A stretch of 64,000 nt of DNA from Welwitschia mirabilis (lineage: Eukaryota > Gnetophyta > Gnetopsida > Welwitschiales): NCBI GenBank assembly GCA_051453625.1, contig JBOZIK010000001.1:226453246-226517245 (forward strand). Reading direction: 5' to 3'. A program made the position numbers and the translations under genes. Shown piece by piece: positions 1 to 12,060 of the stretch; position 1 is the first letter of the stretch, and every line of letters starts with the position of its first letter. The notes under the pieces were generated by a model. It was given only the letters and a program-made list of their open reading frames with translations. It ran no database searches and was not told where the DNA came from.

Positions 1-3000
1 TTTTCAACAATACATCAATCTCATATATCCAAGTATCTTCTACTTTTGTCTCTTCTAATCATTGTACTTACAAATTTGAATTTATCTTCCTTTAACCATA
101 GTTTTTTGTTGATCCAAAACATAAACTAATCAATCTTCAAATGTATGTTTTATTTGAATAAGGTAGAATGTTGTCCATAACCTTATTAATCAATTATGAT
201 AATCACAATACTAATTATTTATTAAGCCTTCACTCTCTATGCTGTTAATTGCCTTTTTCTATTTCATTTGGTTGTAATAAAGGAAGATCTTCTCATGGAT
301 CCAGGGTCTTCATATTGTACATGCTTCTATCAAAATTATCTCACATTTATGTATTGATAACAAAAGCTAAATATGATTTAAGAAGACATCAAAATCCATT
401 GTCTAATCTTTCTCTAATTTATTCATGAAATAATGTTAAGGATAACCTTATATTGAGTGCATATATCTCTCCAACTAAATGCTTATGTAAGCATTATTAC
501 ATTAGAAGTAATTTTCCATGCAAAATGTAATTTCTAAAACCTAAAACCTAAAAGAGTTACTTGTTTTTTTAACCCCTTAAAAATGTAAGTTACTATTGAG
601 CTTTAAAAGTAACATAAACCCAAACTTATGAGATGATTAGAGAGTGTATATCATAGGTAAAATTAACTAAATGTGATGAATGTAGAATATAATTAAAAGG
701 GATTCTAATCATAAAACTATATCACCGCAATAAAACTTAAGCTTAGGTCTTAATCCATAGGTAGAAAAAGATACATGCATTGCCCATTTAAATGTATTTT
801 ATTTGAATATAGAAATTTTATGGCTAAGATATACTTCTGTAGAGAATTATGTTCAAGTACTGAGGAAAGTTTATGTTGTTAGCTGACTAGTTAACATTGA
901 TCTTTAATCATAGATTGTATGCTTTGCATTAAGAGAGAGAATATAATTTAGTCATATAAGTAATCTTTAATAGATTCATAATTACATCACATAATACAAA
1001 GTTGGTTTAGATATAGTATCTAGGCTTAAATACCTTTGGATTTAGCAGATCATAGAATAAATTCTTAAAGATAATTAGGGATACTCTTTGATGCAATTAA
1101 GAAAGGGATTAGCATTGCATAGCTTCAGTGTTAATTATAACTTACAATGGGATTATTAGATTATTATGAAAAGGAATCCTTTAAGAATTTGGAAATTACA
1201 AGAACAAAGGATAATTGGATAATCAATAATAAAGGAATCAAATGCTTGCAAAATAGTAAATAATATTTATGCTCAAAAATGACCGCTGGTTTAGAATGTA
1301 GTGGAATATCCAAGATTTGAAATTCTAGAAAAGGGTTTCAAATCTGAGAAGCTTGTGTTGAAACTAAAGAAAATTAAGGAAGCAATGGATCTATAGAAAA
1401 AAGAAAGATTGAGTTTCATAGCTCCATTTCTTTAAAAATTCTTAGATATTCAAGAATTTTAATGTTTAATCCTATAATAGAGGATGCTTTTGAACTTGTG
1501 ATTTATAGAATATTGATTATGGTGGATGTCTCAAATATTTGAATAGAAGGAAAACATATTCTGGGTTTGGAAGTAAAAATGTAAGTAGTGTCCCATTCAT
1601 TTGAAAAAATTTTAATTTGTAACAATGAGGCCTTTAAATTTCTCTTAGTTTGTCTAATAATAGTAATTACATTTAAGAAAAAAACTTAAATGAACTAATG
1701 CCAAGGAAACTCAACTGACATGAGGCTTTCAATTACTTGTAGAGTAGAGTGGGTAAAATTAATGAAGAAAAAAAGCAATAAAGAGATGAACCTGAAGTAC
1801 AAAAATAAGGTATGCATACATTTTATAGAAGGCAAAGGAGATAGAATACAAGAATTACAAAAGAGATTCTTTAGTAACATTGAACAAAGATGTGTGCTCT
1901 GCACAAGCAAAGGGAAGGTAGTTAGGATTAAAACAAGAAAAGGTGATTATATTCTATTTCTAGATTTGAAAATAGAGAAATCACTGGTAAAGGATTATCA
2001 TTATTTAATATGCCCTTGCTTGTTTTAGTGCTCAAGTAACAAAAGCATTGCATTGTGTGTAATCTCTGTGCTTTGGATTCTTTGTCAAGACCTTTTTGTA
2101 AAATCAATCTTATAAAATAATTGACTCCTCCACTTGCATGCTATTATAAATCTAAAGTAGAAATATAAGAGTGTGTCAGACCACTACGCATCATGCATTG
2201 AAAACTAAAAGTAATAAGGAATGCATTTCCTCTATTTATTCAAGTGTTTTTAGGCTCTTAATAACTATAACAGGCCTAGCATTGATATTGCAGAGGTTAA
2301 GGCTAACTTTCATACTAGAATTTCCAAAAGGTTATTTAATTTTTACTTTCACATTTTAATGGAAGGAACTTTTACAATCTTAAAGTTTAGTCCTTAATAG
2401 GGTTAGTTTATAAATAAGAGTCTAAATTCGTCTCTTAATCTTATACATCATTTTCATCATGATTACATCATTTTTACTATTAAGATTACATACATCTTAG
2501 AGTATTAATTTTACATCATATTCACAAAGCCACATCATACTCACAAAGACAAGCATCATCATTATCTATATCATCATGATGAGACAATATTTTCCAAGTG
2601 AAAGCAAAACACTTCTCCTTTAAATAATAGTAGCACCATAAGATGAAACATGTTTCACTACAATGAATAATATGATTGAATGTCATAAAACCATTCAAAT
2701 GCATAATCCACTCAATGAAAAATAATAGTAAGCATTGAAACTCCTATTTTTACATGATAAACTAAATTAAACACTAATAAATCATTTCTTTAACACTTAA
2801 CAATGGTCCCTTCATTACATATAGTAATATCATCATGGGATAGAATGGCATCATAACAAATCCTCATGCCATAATAATGGCTTCCACCCTCTGACACACA
2901 CCTTAATTATTGCATAGGTAGATATCATTATCATATAATTATTATTAGGTACTACACATACAACTTTCTTTTTCCTTCACTGTAGTAGATGCAGATGTTG

Positions 3001-3069
3001 TAGCGGGTAATAAAGGAATAGAAGAATAAGACTAGAACATTAGAACATTAGACAATGAAGAAGAACCTT
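1..3069. other. AT-rich intergenic DNA, no recognisable gene
   Basis: I read both strands and saw no conserved protein motif, LTR terminus, primer binding site or tandem array. A 102-codon open frame lies at 1,720-2,028 (plus), with a 71-codon frame opposite it. Neither resembles a family I know, and frames of this length are expected by chance here. Some of this stretch may be the decayed 3' part of the BAH pseudogene that starts at 3,070, but I could not confirm any homology below that point. Confidence 0.5.
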
Positions 3070-3780
3070 AATTGAATCATAATATATTTTTAATTTTTTT
3101 GGAATTCTCTCTTAAGTCTTACTTCGAATCTACTCCTTATTTATGAGGTTTCAAAACTTTTTTGCAATTACATCGTAAATCTTTATATAATAAATGTTTT
3201 ATTTAAAGAAGAATCTACTTATTTGATATAAAATGCACAACATACTTACACATAACTGATTCTATTGATACCCAATCATGGTGAAAAATATAAAATAATT
3301 TTCAAGCATCACTTGACTACCAAATCTACTTCCACAAGTATAACCATCTCTGCTATGTTCAATATCCTTAATAATTGCAAGATACTGCTTCATACTTTTC
3401 TCTTCAAGTGTTACTAAAATAGGATCTTCTATCTCATAACAATTTCCATTAAGTTTAAAAGAAACATAATGTTTCTTCTTATGGTATACTCTAAACCATT
3501 GATTTAATGTTTAATGGACATATCTATATTTAACATAAGTCTTATCTAATGTTTCATTCTCAAATTAGGTGTTCGCATCAACCATGCTAGCATTTTTATC
3601 ATCATTATCATACCTACAAGGATATTTTTCATGAACCACTGCATCCCTTCTTTGCTTTTATAATTTTCAATTAATTATTTGTCACTCACATGCCTCTTTT
3701 CTTCCTCACACTTCTCCTTATGCTTCCACCTCCTTTCTCTTCTTACCTATCCTTCTTAATTTTTTTATTTATTATTTTCA
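3070..3780 (-). pseudogene. Decayed BAH-domain protein gene (AIPP3/BDT1-like)
   Basis: Minus-strand translation gives a bromo-adjacent homology (BAH) domain. The order is a Lys/Arg-rich lead (about 3,640-3,770), HYVSFKLNG (3,446-3,472), an EIEDPIL block, AIIKDI (3,361-3,378), then after a frame change SSDA-KLFYIFHHDWV, and ESVMCKYVVHF (3,230-3,262). Next comes KIYDVIAKKF (3,157-3,185), matching the KVYDTVEKKL segment that follows the BAH domain in this family. In Arabidopsis, proteins of this type read H3K27me3 and work in gene silencing. About 14 residues around the usual WFYRPEEA motif are missing at the frame change, and stops replace Gln and Trp codons. No intron separates the BAH domain from the KIYDV segment, so it may be a retrocopy, but I am not sure the parental gene has an intron there. 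The family match is strong; the exact orthologue is an inference. Confidence 0.78.
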
Positions 3781-4494
3781 TCCTAAGTAAATGGACATTA
3801 ATCCATTTAATTTGAATGCATTTTTATTTTAAACCATATACTATATGAATAATTAAAAAATAATACAATCATGGCTAAAGCTTAGTGCATACATTGAACA
3901 CCCCCTCTACATTCTCTTTAAAAATCATTATTTCTAAAAATTCTTTTAGAATTTCTCTTCTATACTAAGTGATCTTTTTTACTATTTAGTCCTTTCTCTA
4001 TTCAGAATTATAGTATGATGATTGAAGAGTTTTACATTAAGACTCTATTTTATCCTATTTTCTTTTCTTATTAATCTCAATCTATCTAAGGCCATTTTTT
4101 TAATTAATGGAGTCATATGTATGAATTTTTTTTTATGTATTTGAATTTATAGATGAACAAAGGATCTTTCTCAAATAAGAATTAGTAATCCAATAACCTG
4201 ATATACTAATATTCTGAAATTTACCTCTTGAATATTAAATCTCTTTTTAGAATTATTTAACTATAGCAGAAACTCTAAAGAAACTAAAGGAATCTAAACA
4301 TCTACTAAAAATGGATTGAAAAATGCTTTATCTCCAATCCTAGAAGCTTGGAATCAATGATATTTCTTGATGAAATTAATTAATAATGCTCAAAGACCTT
4401 GAAGAACATTTGTTTTCCTCGAAAACTCCCTGAATAAAAACATTTTGCAAAAGTAATGCTTTAACCCAAATTCACTGGACATCTAAGGCATTAA
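3781..4494. other. Intergenic DNA, nothing recognised
   Basis: This is AT-rich sequence between the BAH pseudogene and the target duplication of the Reina-like element. It has no readable coding signal or repeat structure. Confidence 0.5.
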
Positions 4495-4499
4495 GCATC

Positions 4500-4830
4500 T
4501 ATTGTAATCCCATAATTTATTATTATAATTTATTGTCATAATATTAGTATAATATTTGCTACTATCTCATAATTTGTTAAGTGGCCTCATAATTTATTAT
4601 TTTATGTTATTTTCTTAAATCCCACAATGATTAGGTATTTTATTATAGAGGACTTATGTCCTATAAATAAGTGGGTATTGTAATACTTTAGGATTATGAA
4701 ATAAAGGTGGGATTGTGTGTTTAGAGGTCAATCACCCTTAAGTAATTATTAAAGGCTTGACCCCTCAAATTGATCACTCTATTTTCAACTTTTATGTTTT
4801 ATTCACATTATTACGACTAGGGTTGTAACA
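4500..4830 (+). repeat. 5' LTR of the Reina-like element
   Basis: This pairs along its whole length with 9,874-10,206. A TATA box (TATAAATAA, 4,662-4,670) sits in a block shared by both copies. The LTR ends in TAACA, two bases before the primer binding site. The expected TG start reads TA here. Confidence 0.88.
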
Positions 4831-4832
4831 TT

Positions 4833-4844
4833 TGGTATTAAAGC
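4833..4844 (+). promoter_or_regulatory. Primer binding site, initiator-Met tRNA type
   Basis: TGGTATTAAAGC differs from the plant initiator-Met primer site TGGTATCAGAGC at two positions. Both differences are transitions of the deamination type (C to T, G to A). It lies two bases after the 5' LTR, where reverse transcription would be primed. Confidence 0.85.
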
Positions 4845-4859
4845 TATAGCTCTCTTGAT

Positions 4860-6174
4860 GCATACACAAAAGGAAAAGATGGAAGATGAGGTAAAGGCTA
4901 TATTAGAAGCACATAAGTGACAAATTTAAGAGATGAGTTCATATATAAATACCATCATTGAGGACTTGAAATCAATGATTACTAGATTAAGTATTCAAAT
5001 GGGTCATTTGACATCCCAGTCTAGAGAATCATCTACCATGGGTAATAAGCATGTTGCTTATAACCATGAAACAGGATCTGGATACAACACAAAAAATAGG
5101 AGTACCATCCAACCTCAAATAACATGCTTGAAATTCCCATATTTTAATGGAAAAGATCCTGATGTCTGGATTTACTGAGCTGAATAATTTTTTAGATTTA
5201 ATCTTACTCTAGAACCACAAAAGATCCCTCTGGATTTCTTTCATCTTGAGAAGGAGGCACTTCAATTATATAGTAGATATAAAAATATTAGTATGTTTTC
5301 TTCTAGAAGAAATTTATGGAAGGATTATGCATGTACTTTAGTTCAAACATGTACAAGAACTATACTGAAGAACTTACCAAATTTCAATAAACCTCCACTA
5401 TTCAAGACTACCAGTCTTGCTTTGAATAATTAACTAATCGAACATCAGGACAAACTAAAGATTTTTTTATGAGCTTTTTCATAAGTAGGCTAAAAGATGA
5501 GTTAAAGCATGAGGTATACATGTTCTATCCCAAGACTATAACTTAAGCCATTGGATTAACAAGGCTTAAGAAAGAGTAGTTACTTATACTATGTAGACAA
5601 AATAAGGTGAATCATGTTATAACTACTCCTGTCTCTTATAGTGCTCTTACACCTACAATAATCAAATGACTAATACCAGCAGAGGCTAAGGCTAGAAAAG
5701 ATAAGAGGCTATGTTATAACTATGCTAAGAAGTTTGCTCCTAGTCATCATTGCAACACAAAACAACTATTTCTTATTAAAGGAAATTCATCCAAAGGTGA
5801 ATTAGAAGCAGAGTTAGATGCAACAGAAGAATCCACAAAACAACTACAACCAAAGATATCTATGCATGTTATGACTGGTTCTCTATCCGTCTAGACAATG
5901 AGGGTTAAGGCAGAACTTAAGAAGCAATATGTTTCTATTCTCATCCATTCTGGTAGCATTCATAACTTCATCCATCCAAACTTGGTGAAACAACTCAACT
6001 TTTGATAAATTAATTACAATCCTCTTAAGATAATGGTGGCCAATAGTAAGTGTTTATGAATCCAAGGTACATGTAATAATCTCCCTCTTACCATCTAATA
6101 CTTTAATTTTACTTCAAAGTTCTATATATTCCCTTTCCATGGATGTGGTGTAGTTCTTATAGCTTCTTGCCTTT
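4860..6174 (+). pseudogene. gag and protease remnants of the Reina-like element
   Basis: The frame starting near 4,933 leads into LKFPYFNGKDPDVWIY, the start of the retrotransposon gag (capsid) domain. That is followed by an FFHLEKEALQ block. A zinc knuckle at 5,712-5,753 reads CYNYAKKFAPSHHC, in which the second cysteine of the CCHC set has become tyrosine. The aspartic protease follows at about 5,940-6,000, with HSGSIHNFI where DSGS would be expected, so the catalytic Asp is lost. Several stops interrupt the frame. The 3' end runs into the N gap, but the homology resumes at 6,786 without loss. Confidence 0.8.
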
Positions 6175-6785
6175 NNNNNNNNNNNNNNNNNNNNNNNNNN
6201 NNNNNNNNNNNNNNNNNNNNNNNNNNNNNNNNNNNNNNNNNNNNNNNNNNNNNNNNNNNNNNNNNNNNNNNNNNNNNNNNNNNNNNNNNNNNNNNNNNNN
6301 NNNNNNNNNNNNNNNNNNNNNNNNNNNNNNNNNNNNNNNNNNNNNNNNNNNNNNNNNNNNNNNNNNNNNNNNNNNNNNNNNNNNNNNNNNNNNNNNNNNN
6401 NNNNNNNNNNNNNNNNNNNNNNNNNNNNNNNNNNNNNNNNNNNNNNNNNNNNNNNNNNNNNNNNNNNNNNNNNNNNNNNNNNNNNNNNNNNNNNNNNNNN
6501 NNNNNNNNNNNNNNNNNNNNNNNNNNNNNNNNNNNNNNNNNNNNNNNNNNNNNNNNNNNNNNNNNNNNNNNNNNNNNNNNNNNNNNNNNNNNNNNNNNNN
6601 NNNNNNNNNNNNNNNNNNNNNNNNNNNNNNNNNNNNNNNNNNNNNNNNNNNNNNNNNNNNNNNNNNNNNNNNNNNNNNNNNNNNNNNNNNNNNNNNNNNN
6701 NNNNNNNNNNNNNNNNNNNNNNNNNNNNNNNNNNNNNNNNNNNNNNNNNNNNNNNNNNNNNNNNNNNNNNNNNNNNNNNNNNNNN
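6175..6785. other. Assembly gap of 611 N
   Basis: The 56 bases before the gap (6,119-6,174) are repeated just after it (6,786-6,842) with only a base or two of difference. The pol translation runs on smoothly if gap and duplicate are removed. The gap therefore probably hides no real sequence. Confidence 0.9.
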
Positions 6786-9690
6786 AGTTCTATCTATTCC
6801 CTTTCCATGGATGTGGTGTAGTTCTTATAGCTTCTTGCCTTTGTACTTTAGGCCCTATTTTATGGGATTTCTCTAAACTGTATATGAAGTTTAAAGTTCA
6901 AGGGTAGTAATACATTATGAAGGGATTAAGAGATACTCCTATGAAAATCGTTAGTAGTCATGCCATTGAAAAAATAATGGCCAAATAAGACATTGATATG
7001 TTCATGACTCTATACTCCTTATAAGGAAGTGTGACAATAGAGGAATTGCCAGCAGATCTATAATAATTTCTATAGTGCTTTGATGATGTCTTTACCACTT
7101 CCATTGGACTTCCATCTAAGCATTTCCATGACCATCACATTACTTTACTTTTTGATAGTCATCCTCTAAATATTTGACCATATCAATATCCCCATATTTA
7201 GAAAATAGAGATTGAGTGCTAGTTCAAGGAGATGTTGGAGAGTGGTATCATCTTACTGAGTAATAGTTCCTACTCCTCTCTAGTATTATTGATATGTAAG
7301 AGAGATGTTTCATGATGAACGTGCATTAACTACAGAGCATTGGACAACATTACTATAAAGGATAAACTTCCCATTTTCATAATCGATGAGCTATTATATG
7401 AGTTACATGGAACTGCCTATTTCTCTAAACTAGATCTCAGATTAGGTTATCATCAAGTTTGTATTTATAAAGAATACATTCTAAAAATAGGTTTTCACAC
7501 ACATGAAGGACATTATGAGTTCTTGATTATGCCTTTTGGATTAACTAATGCCCCATCCACTTTTCGAAGCCTCATGAATAGCATGTTTTGATCTTACTTG
7601 CAACAGTTTATTCTGGTGTTTATTGATGACATTCTAATCTATAGCTCATCATAAGAAGACTGTTTTGCTCATCGAGAGGTAATATTTGAAAATTTTTATG
7701 ATCATAAATTATTTTCAAATGGGCAAAGTATTCTATGGACAAGTTCAAATTGAGTACCTAGGGCATATCATATCTTAAGAAGGTATTATCACAGATTCAC
7801 AGAAGGTGGTATGTATGCTAGAATGGCCTATTCATAAGAATATTAGAGCTCTAAGAGGATTCTTGGAATGAATAGGATATTACAAGAACTTTTTAAAGAT
7901 CTATGGAAAGAATTTTACACCCTTGACTACTTTACTCAAAAAGGATTCCTTTGTGTGGAGTGAAGAAGCTAAGGCAGCCTTTAATCTCTTGAAGCAAATA
8001 ATGATATCTACACCAATTTTGGCTTTATCCAATTCCTATAAACCATTTGAGACTGAGTGTGATGCTTCTTCTCTAGTTTTAAGTTGTTCTTGCATAGGAA
8101 TGGATCCCTCTAGGCTTTATAAGAAAAATGTTATCAAAAAAACATCGAGGGCTTTCCACCTATGAGAAGAAGATGATGGCAATATTACATGCTGTACATA
8201 AATGATATTACTATTTGATTAGATAGTACTTTGTCATCTACATTAACCACCATAGTCTTAAGTATCTATAGGAGTAGAGGTTATCCACAAAGGTAACAAC
8301 AAAAATGAACTACAAAGCTTATGGGTTATGATTATAAGATCAAATATAAGAAGGGGTTAGAAAATTCTGTGTTTTTACCCCTTTTAGATAGATGAAAGGA
8401 GATTTATTAGCTATTTCCTATCCACTATTCATTTGTATGAATCACATTTGAGAAAAAACTATAAGTGATGAAGTATTTCAAGCTATCATTCAGTAACTCC
8501 AAGAACAACCTAATAACTCACCTTACTATACTTACAATAATGTATTTTGCATTATAATAACAAAGTGGTATTAGGCTCAAGATCCCAGTGGCACAAGAAT
8601 GTTTTATAATTATTGCATGATTCTCTCAAAGGAGGATACTCAGTTTTTCTAAAGACTTATAATAGGGTTCCAAACTTTTTATTGAAAAGGTATGAAGAAA
8701 GATATTAAGTAGCATGTAGTAGCCTGCAACATTTGCCAAAGAAACAAGAATAAGTCTATTGCCCCTCTTGGCCTCCTCTAGCCTCTACCCATTCCAAAGG
8801 GAGTATGTAATATTTTCATGGACTTCATTGAGGAATTACCACCTTCCAATGAGGAGAATGTTATAATGGTAGTGATTTACTGGCTCTCTAAGTATGCACA
8901 TTTCATTCTTGTTACTCATGCCTTTATGGTTTATTTGATTGTCCAACTATTTATGCATGTATTTAAGTTCCATGGTATGCCTAACTTCATTATTAGTGAT
9001 AGGAATAAGGTGTTTTTAGCAATTTTTAGCAAGAATTATTCCATTTATAGGGGAATGAGCTATGTATGAGTTCATCTTATCATCCCCAAACTGATGGCCA
9101 GATTAAGGTGATTAACATTATCTTAAGATGCATCTTCAATGCTTCACTAGTTAAGAACCTAAGGCATGGACTAAATGGCTTCTATGAAATGAGCGGTGGT
9201 ATAATACCACCTTCCATTACTTAATAAGAATGACTTCTTATGAAGTTGGCTATGGTCAACCACCACCTATAATGCTCTCTTACATTTTTAGCTTTACTAA
9301 TGTTGATCAGGTTGATTTGAAATAAGGAATCAAGACCAAGTGCTTCATTTGCTCAAGGAGAACTTATAAGCTACTCAAGCTAGAATGAAGTTTTAGATAG
9401 ATAAGAATAGGATAAAGTGATCTTTTAAAATTTGAGATATGATTTATTTGCGGTTGTAACCATATCAACAAGCTAAAATAACTATTTGTGGTAATATGAA
9501 TCTATTCTCTCATTTAATGGTCCTTACAAAATTCTTGAAAAGATTAGGTAAGTTGCTTATAGACTTTATTTGCCTACTTAATTAAGGATTCATCCTATCT
9601 TCCATGTATCTAATTTGAATAAAAAGATTGGTTGTAGTAGAATAATTTCTATTCATTTTCCTGAGTTCTCTGAAGATGGTCTGCTTCAGA
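6786..9690 (+). pseudogene. pol remnant: RT, RNase H, integrase (Reina-like)
   Basis: RT shows [12 protein letters not shown] (7,420-7,460), [12 protein letters not shown] (7,530-7,566) and the catalytic FIDDILIYS (about 7,617-7,645). RNase H follows with FVWSEEAKAAFNLLKQ (near 7,950) and ETECDASS (8,050). Integrase has a CNICQ zinc-finger half (about 8,727), MDFIEELPPSN (8,818), SKYAHFI, HGMPNFIISDRN (the second catalytic Asp, about 9,000) and SSYHPQTDG (9,070-9,098). These would copy and insert the element, but the frame is broken by many TAA, TAG and TGA codons and several frame changes. Confidence 0.9.
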
Positions 9691-9860
9691 TGCACCCTAT
9701 TGTCATCTTGAATAGAAATATGATGAATAAACATAATCAAGCAGTGATGATGGTACTATTTTAATGGTCAAACTTTTCTCTCGAAGAAGCCACACGAAAA
9801 TACCTTTAAAATCTAAAGAAAATATTTCCATATTTTCAACCTTAAGCAGAAGGTTATTTT
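9691..9860 (+). pseudogene. Chromodomain at the integrase C-terminus
   Basis: Translation shows VMMVLF, a stop, WSNFSLEEATRKYL and a FPYFQP block, matching the plant chromovirus pattern of V-x-W followed by x-E-E-A-T-W-E. This domain directs insertion toward marked chromatin. The second tryptophan of the aromatic set now reads Arg (ATRK for ATWE) and there are two stops. Confidence 0.75.
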
Positions 9861-9873
9861 ATAGGCAGTAAAA

Positions 9874-10206
9874 CATTATGATCCCATAATTTATTCCTAT
9901 AGTTTATTGTCATAGTATTAGTATAATTTCTACTACTGCCCCATAATTTGTTAAATGGCCCTATAATTTATTATTTTTTATTATTTCTTAAATCCTCCAT
10001 TGATTAGGTATTTTGTTGTAAAGGACTTGTGTCCTATAAATAAGTGGGTATTATAATGCTTTGGGATCATCGAATAAAAGTGGCATTTTATGTCTAGAAG
10101 CTAATCATTCTTGAAGTAATTATTAGTGGCTTGACCCCCTCGAAGTAATTACTCTATTTTTAACTTTTATGTTTTGTTTGCATTTATTATGACTAGGATC
10201 ATAATA
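9874..10206 (+). repeat. 3' LTR of the Reina-like element
   Basis: This is homologous to 4,500-4,830, including the TATA box (10,035-10,043) and the CCTATAAATAAGTGGG block. It ends just before GCATC, the second copy of the target duplication. Confidence 0.88.
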
Positions 10207-10211
10207 GCATC

Positions 10212-11759
10212 ATTATCAAAAGGTTAATACCATTTATGATGTCTTCACTAAAATGTTCATTCCCAATGTTTGACTAATTTTTTCAAAAGCTATATAGGTT
10301 GAAAAACACTTGTGGTTGTCTACCTACCTGCATTTTTCAAATAGTATTGATGGCTATGCTATAGATCCATCTACCCTAATCTTAATACATGGTATTTATG
10401 ATGTTCTTGTCCTGTAGCATAAAAGAAAAAGGAAAAATAAAAACTAGTTATAGGGAATGCACTAGGGCTTGCTCATTTAATGTTGTTAATGCTAGGGTTT
10501 TAGTTTAAGTCTAACTTTTAGCTTTGTAATAGAGGAAAATTATCAAGACAGAAAAAGACACAAGAATAGGAAGGATTTTTAACAGTTTGAGGGATGTGGT
10601 AGTAAAGCCCCATTGAACTTGTGAAAGTAAAGAAAAGGACTTCAATTATATTCCATTAGGGTAGCTTGGGTTCCTCATCTAAAACTTCTTAGAATTGTGC
10701 AATCAAAATGACTCCTACATTGATTTTTGAGGAATATATTTATGAAAACCATAACTCTCATGTAATCATTCTTTCACTATACAAAAAACACAGAGCATAA
10801 GCACTATAGAGTTATCATAGCCTTTCTGACCACAAATAATAATAGGAACATTTTTTAGTAAGGCTACTTGGCAGCAGACATACTCCTAAACCCAAGGAGC
10901 TTGAAAACTTGAATGCATAACCCCTTTCTGCTCCTTTTTCTCAAAACATGTCAAGATCAGGGTAAGAAGGGATTTAATAAGGTAAAGAAAGAAGATCAAT
11001 ATTTGATTTGGTAATGGTAATAATAATAGCAAGGGGGTTTTGAATTCACAGCAAACAATTCAAATGAAAATAACAAAACAAAAATGAAAAAAAGGGGTGG
11101 GGTTTGAAGAAGAATAATAAAAATAATAGCATGAAGGATGGATAAATCAGGGTAACAAACACATCTTCTTTTTATTCGAAGTAAGGTTATGGCCTTTCAA
11201 GTGCTATAAAATCCCAAATGCTTCTTCCCTAGCCTCCTTTATGTAGAGCTCCTTTAATGATCTATAAGCTAGTGAGGATGCACTTCAGATAGATGAAAAG
11301 TACCATCATAGGACCCAAAGCTTATTATGAAATTTGTTGGTAGTGTTGCATATGAAGGATAGTATTAAACATAAACATAAGAATGACATGACAATGATGG
11401 AATAAATAATGATAAATCTTATGGACAAGAGGAAAGAGAAGATTTTGAGTGAGTTATAGGTCATTACAAGCAATGCCTTTATGATCACCATTACTTACTA
11501 CAGTTTTCCATTAAACTAATAAAATTTTCATTTCAATGATTGATTACTTAGAATAGATACAAATCAAAAGAACTCACATCTAAGATAACATGTATATTTA
11601 CTATAACTAATAAATAAGGGTAGGTATTTTAAAATAATAGAGAAAATGTTTACATGACAATGTTAATTTTTGAAAAAAAAATTCATATGTTTTAATTTAA
11701 TTATTTATTAATTATCTTATTCAATGAATATCATAACCTATGCTTCTAATATTGAAACT
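10212..11759. other. Unassigned intergenic DNA
   Basis: I recognised no protein domain, terminus or tandem array here. A few stretches (10,230-10,480 and 10,680-10,960) look slightly less AT-rich and could be old genic or transposon sequence, but I cannot support a call. Confidence 0.45.
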
Positions 11760-11883
11760 TATAACTTAATAGCATTTATGCTTAGCCAAATCATAGCTTA
11801 GGCTTGTATAATGACTTTACAACAGTTTTTCCGAGTGAAATTACAACTTCATAGTGACTATACCCAGTGAACTCTTAACCTAC

Positions 11884-12060
11884 GCTCTAATACCAAAATG
11901 TAATGCCCAAAATTTCTATAGTTCAAAATCTTCAAACTTGATGCTCTGATACCAAAATGTAATACCCCAAATTTCTATAATTGAAAATCTTCAAATTTGA
12001 TGCTCTAATACCAAAATGTAATATCCCAAACTTCTATAGTTAAAAATCTTCAAACTTGAT
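11884..12060 (-). repeat. Three tandem 59-base units of LTR end plus primer site
   Basis: GCTCTRATACC recurs at 11,884, 11,943, 12,002 and 12,061, exactly 59 bases apart. Read on the minus strand, each unit ends with an LTR-like CATTACA, three T, then TGGTAT(C/T)AGAGC, the initiator-Met primer site. The fourth copy at 12,061 is the junction of the LTR that follows at 12,076. The element therefore carries four primer-site copies in a row. A related 58-base duplication stands at the same place in the second copy of the family (34,709-34,766). Confidence 0.88.

Larger units (their letters stand above)
4495..10211 (+). mobile_element. Complete but dead Reina-like chromovirus (Ty3/gypsy)
   Basis: Two similar LTRs (4,500-4,830 and 9,874-10,206) flank gag, protease, RT, RNase H, integrase and a C-terminal chromodomain in the Ty3/gypsy order. 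GCATC at 4,495-4,499 recurs at 10,207-10,211 as the target-site duplication. Short LTRs of about 330 bases, an initiator-Met primer site, an integrase opening with MDFIEELPPSN and a chromodomain directly before the 3' LTR all fit the Reina clade. If the 611 N and the flanking duplicate are collapsed, the element is about 5.0 kb, the usual Reina size. All coding parts contain many stops, so it cannot encode its own proteins. Confidence 0.9.

Noticed and set aside
1720-2028. 102-codon open frame (and the 71-codon frame opposite)
   Set aside because: It has no recognisable domain, its composition matches the surrounding DNA, and its length is within chance for the window. Not reported as a gene.
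6143-6907. 254-codon open frame
   Set aside because: Most of it is translated N. The real part belongs to the Reina-like pol.
7340-7645. RT considered as an endogenous plant pararetrovirus
   Set aside because: An integrase, a chromodomain, paired LTRs, an initiator-Met primer site and a target duplication identify it as a Ty3/gypsy retrotransposon.
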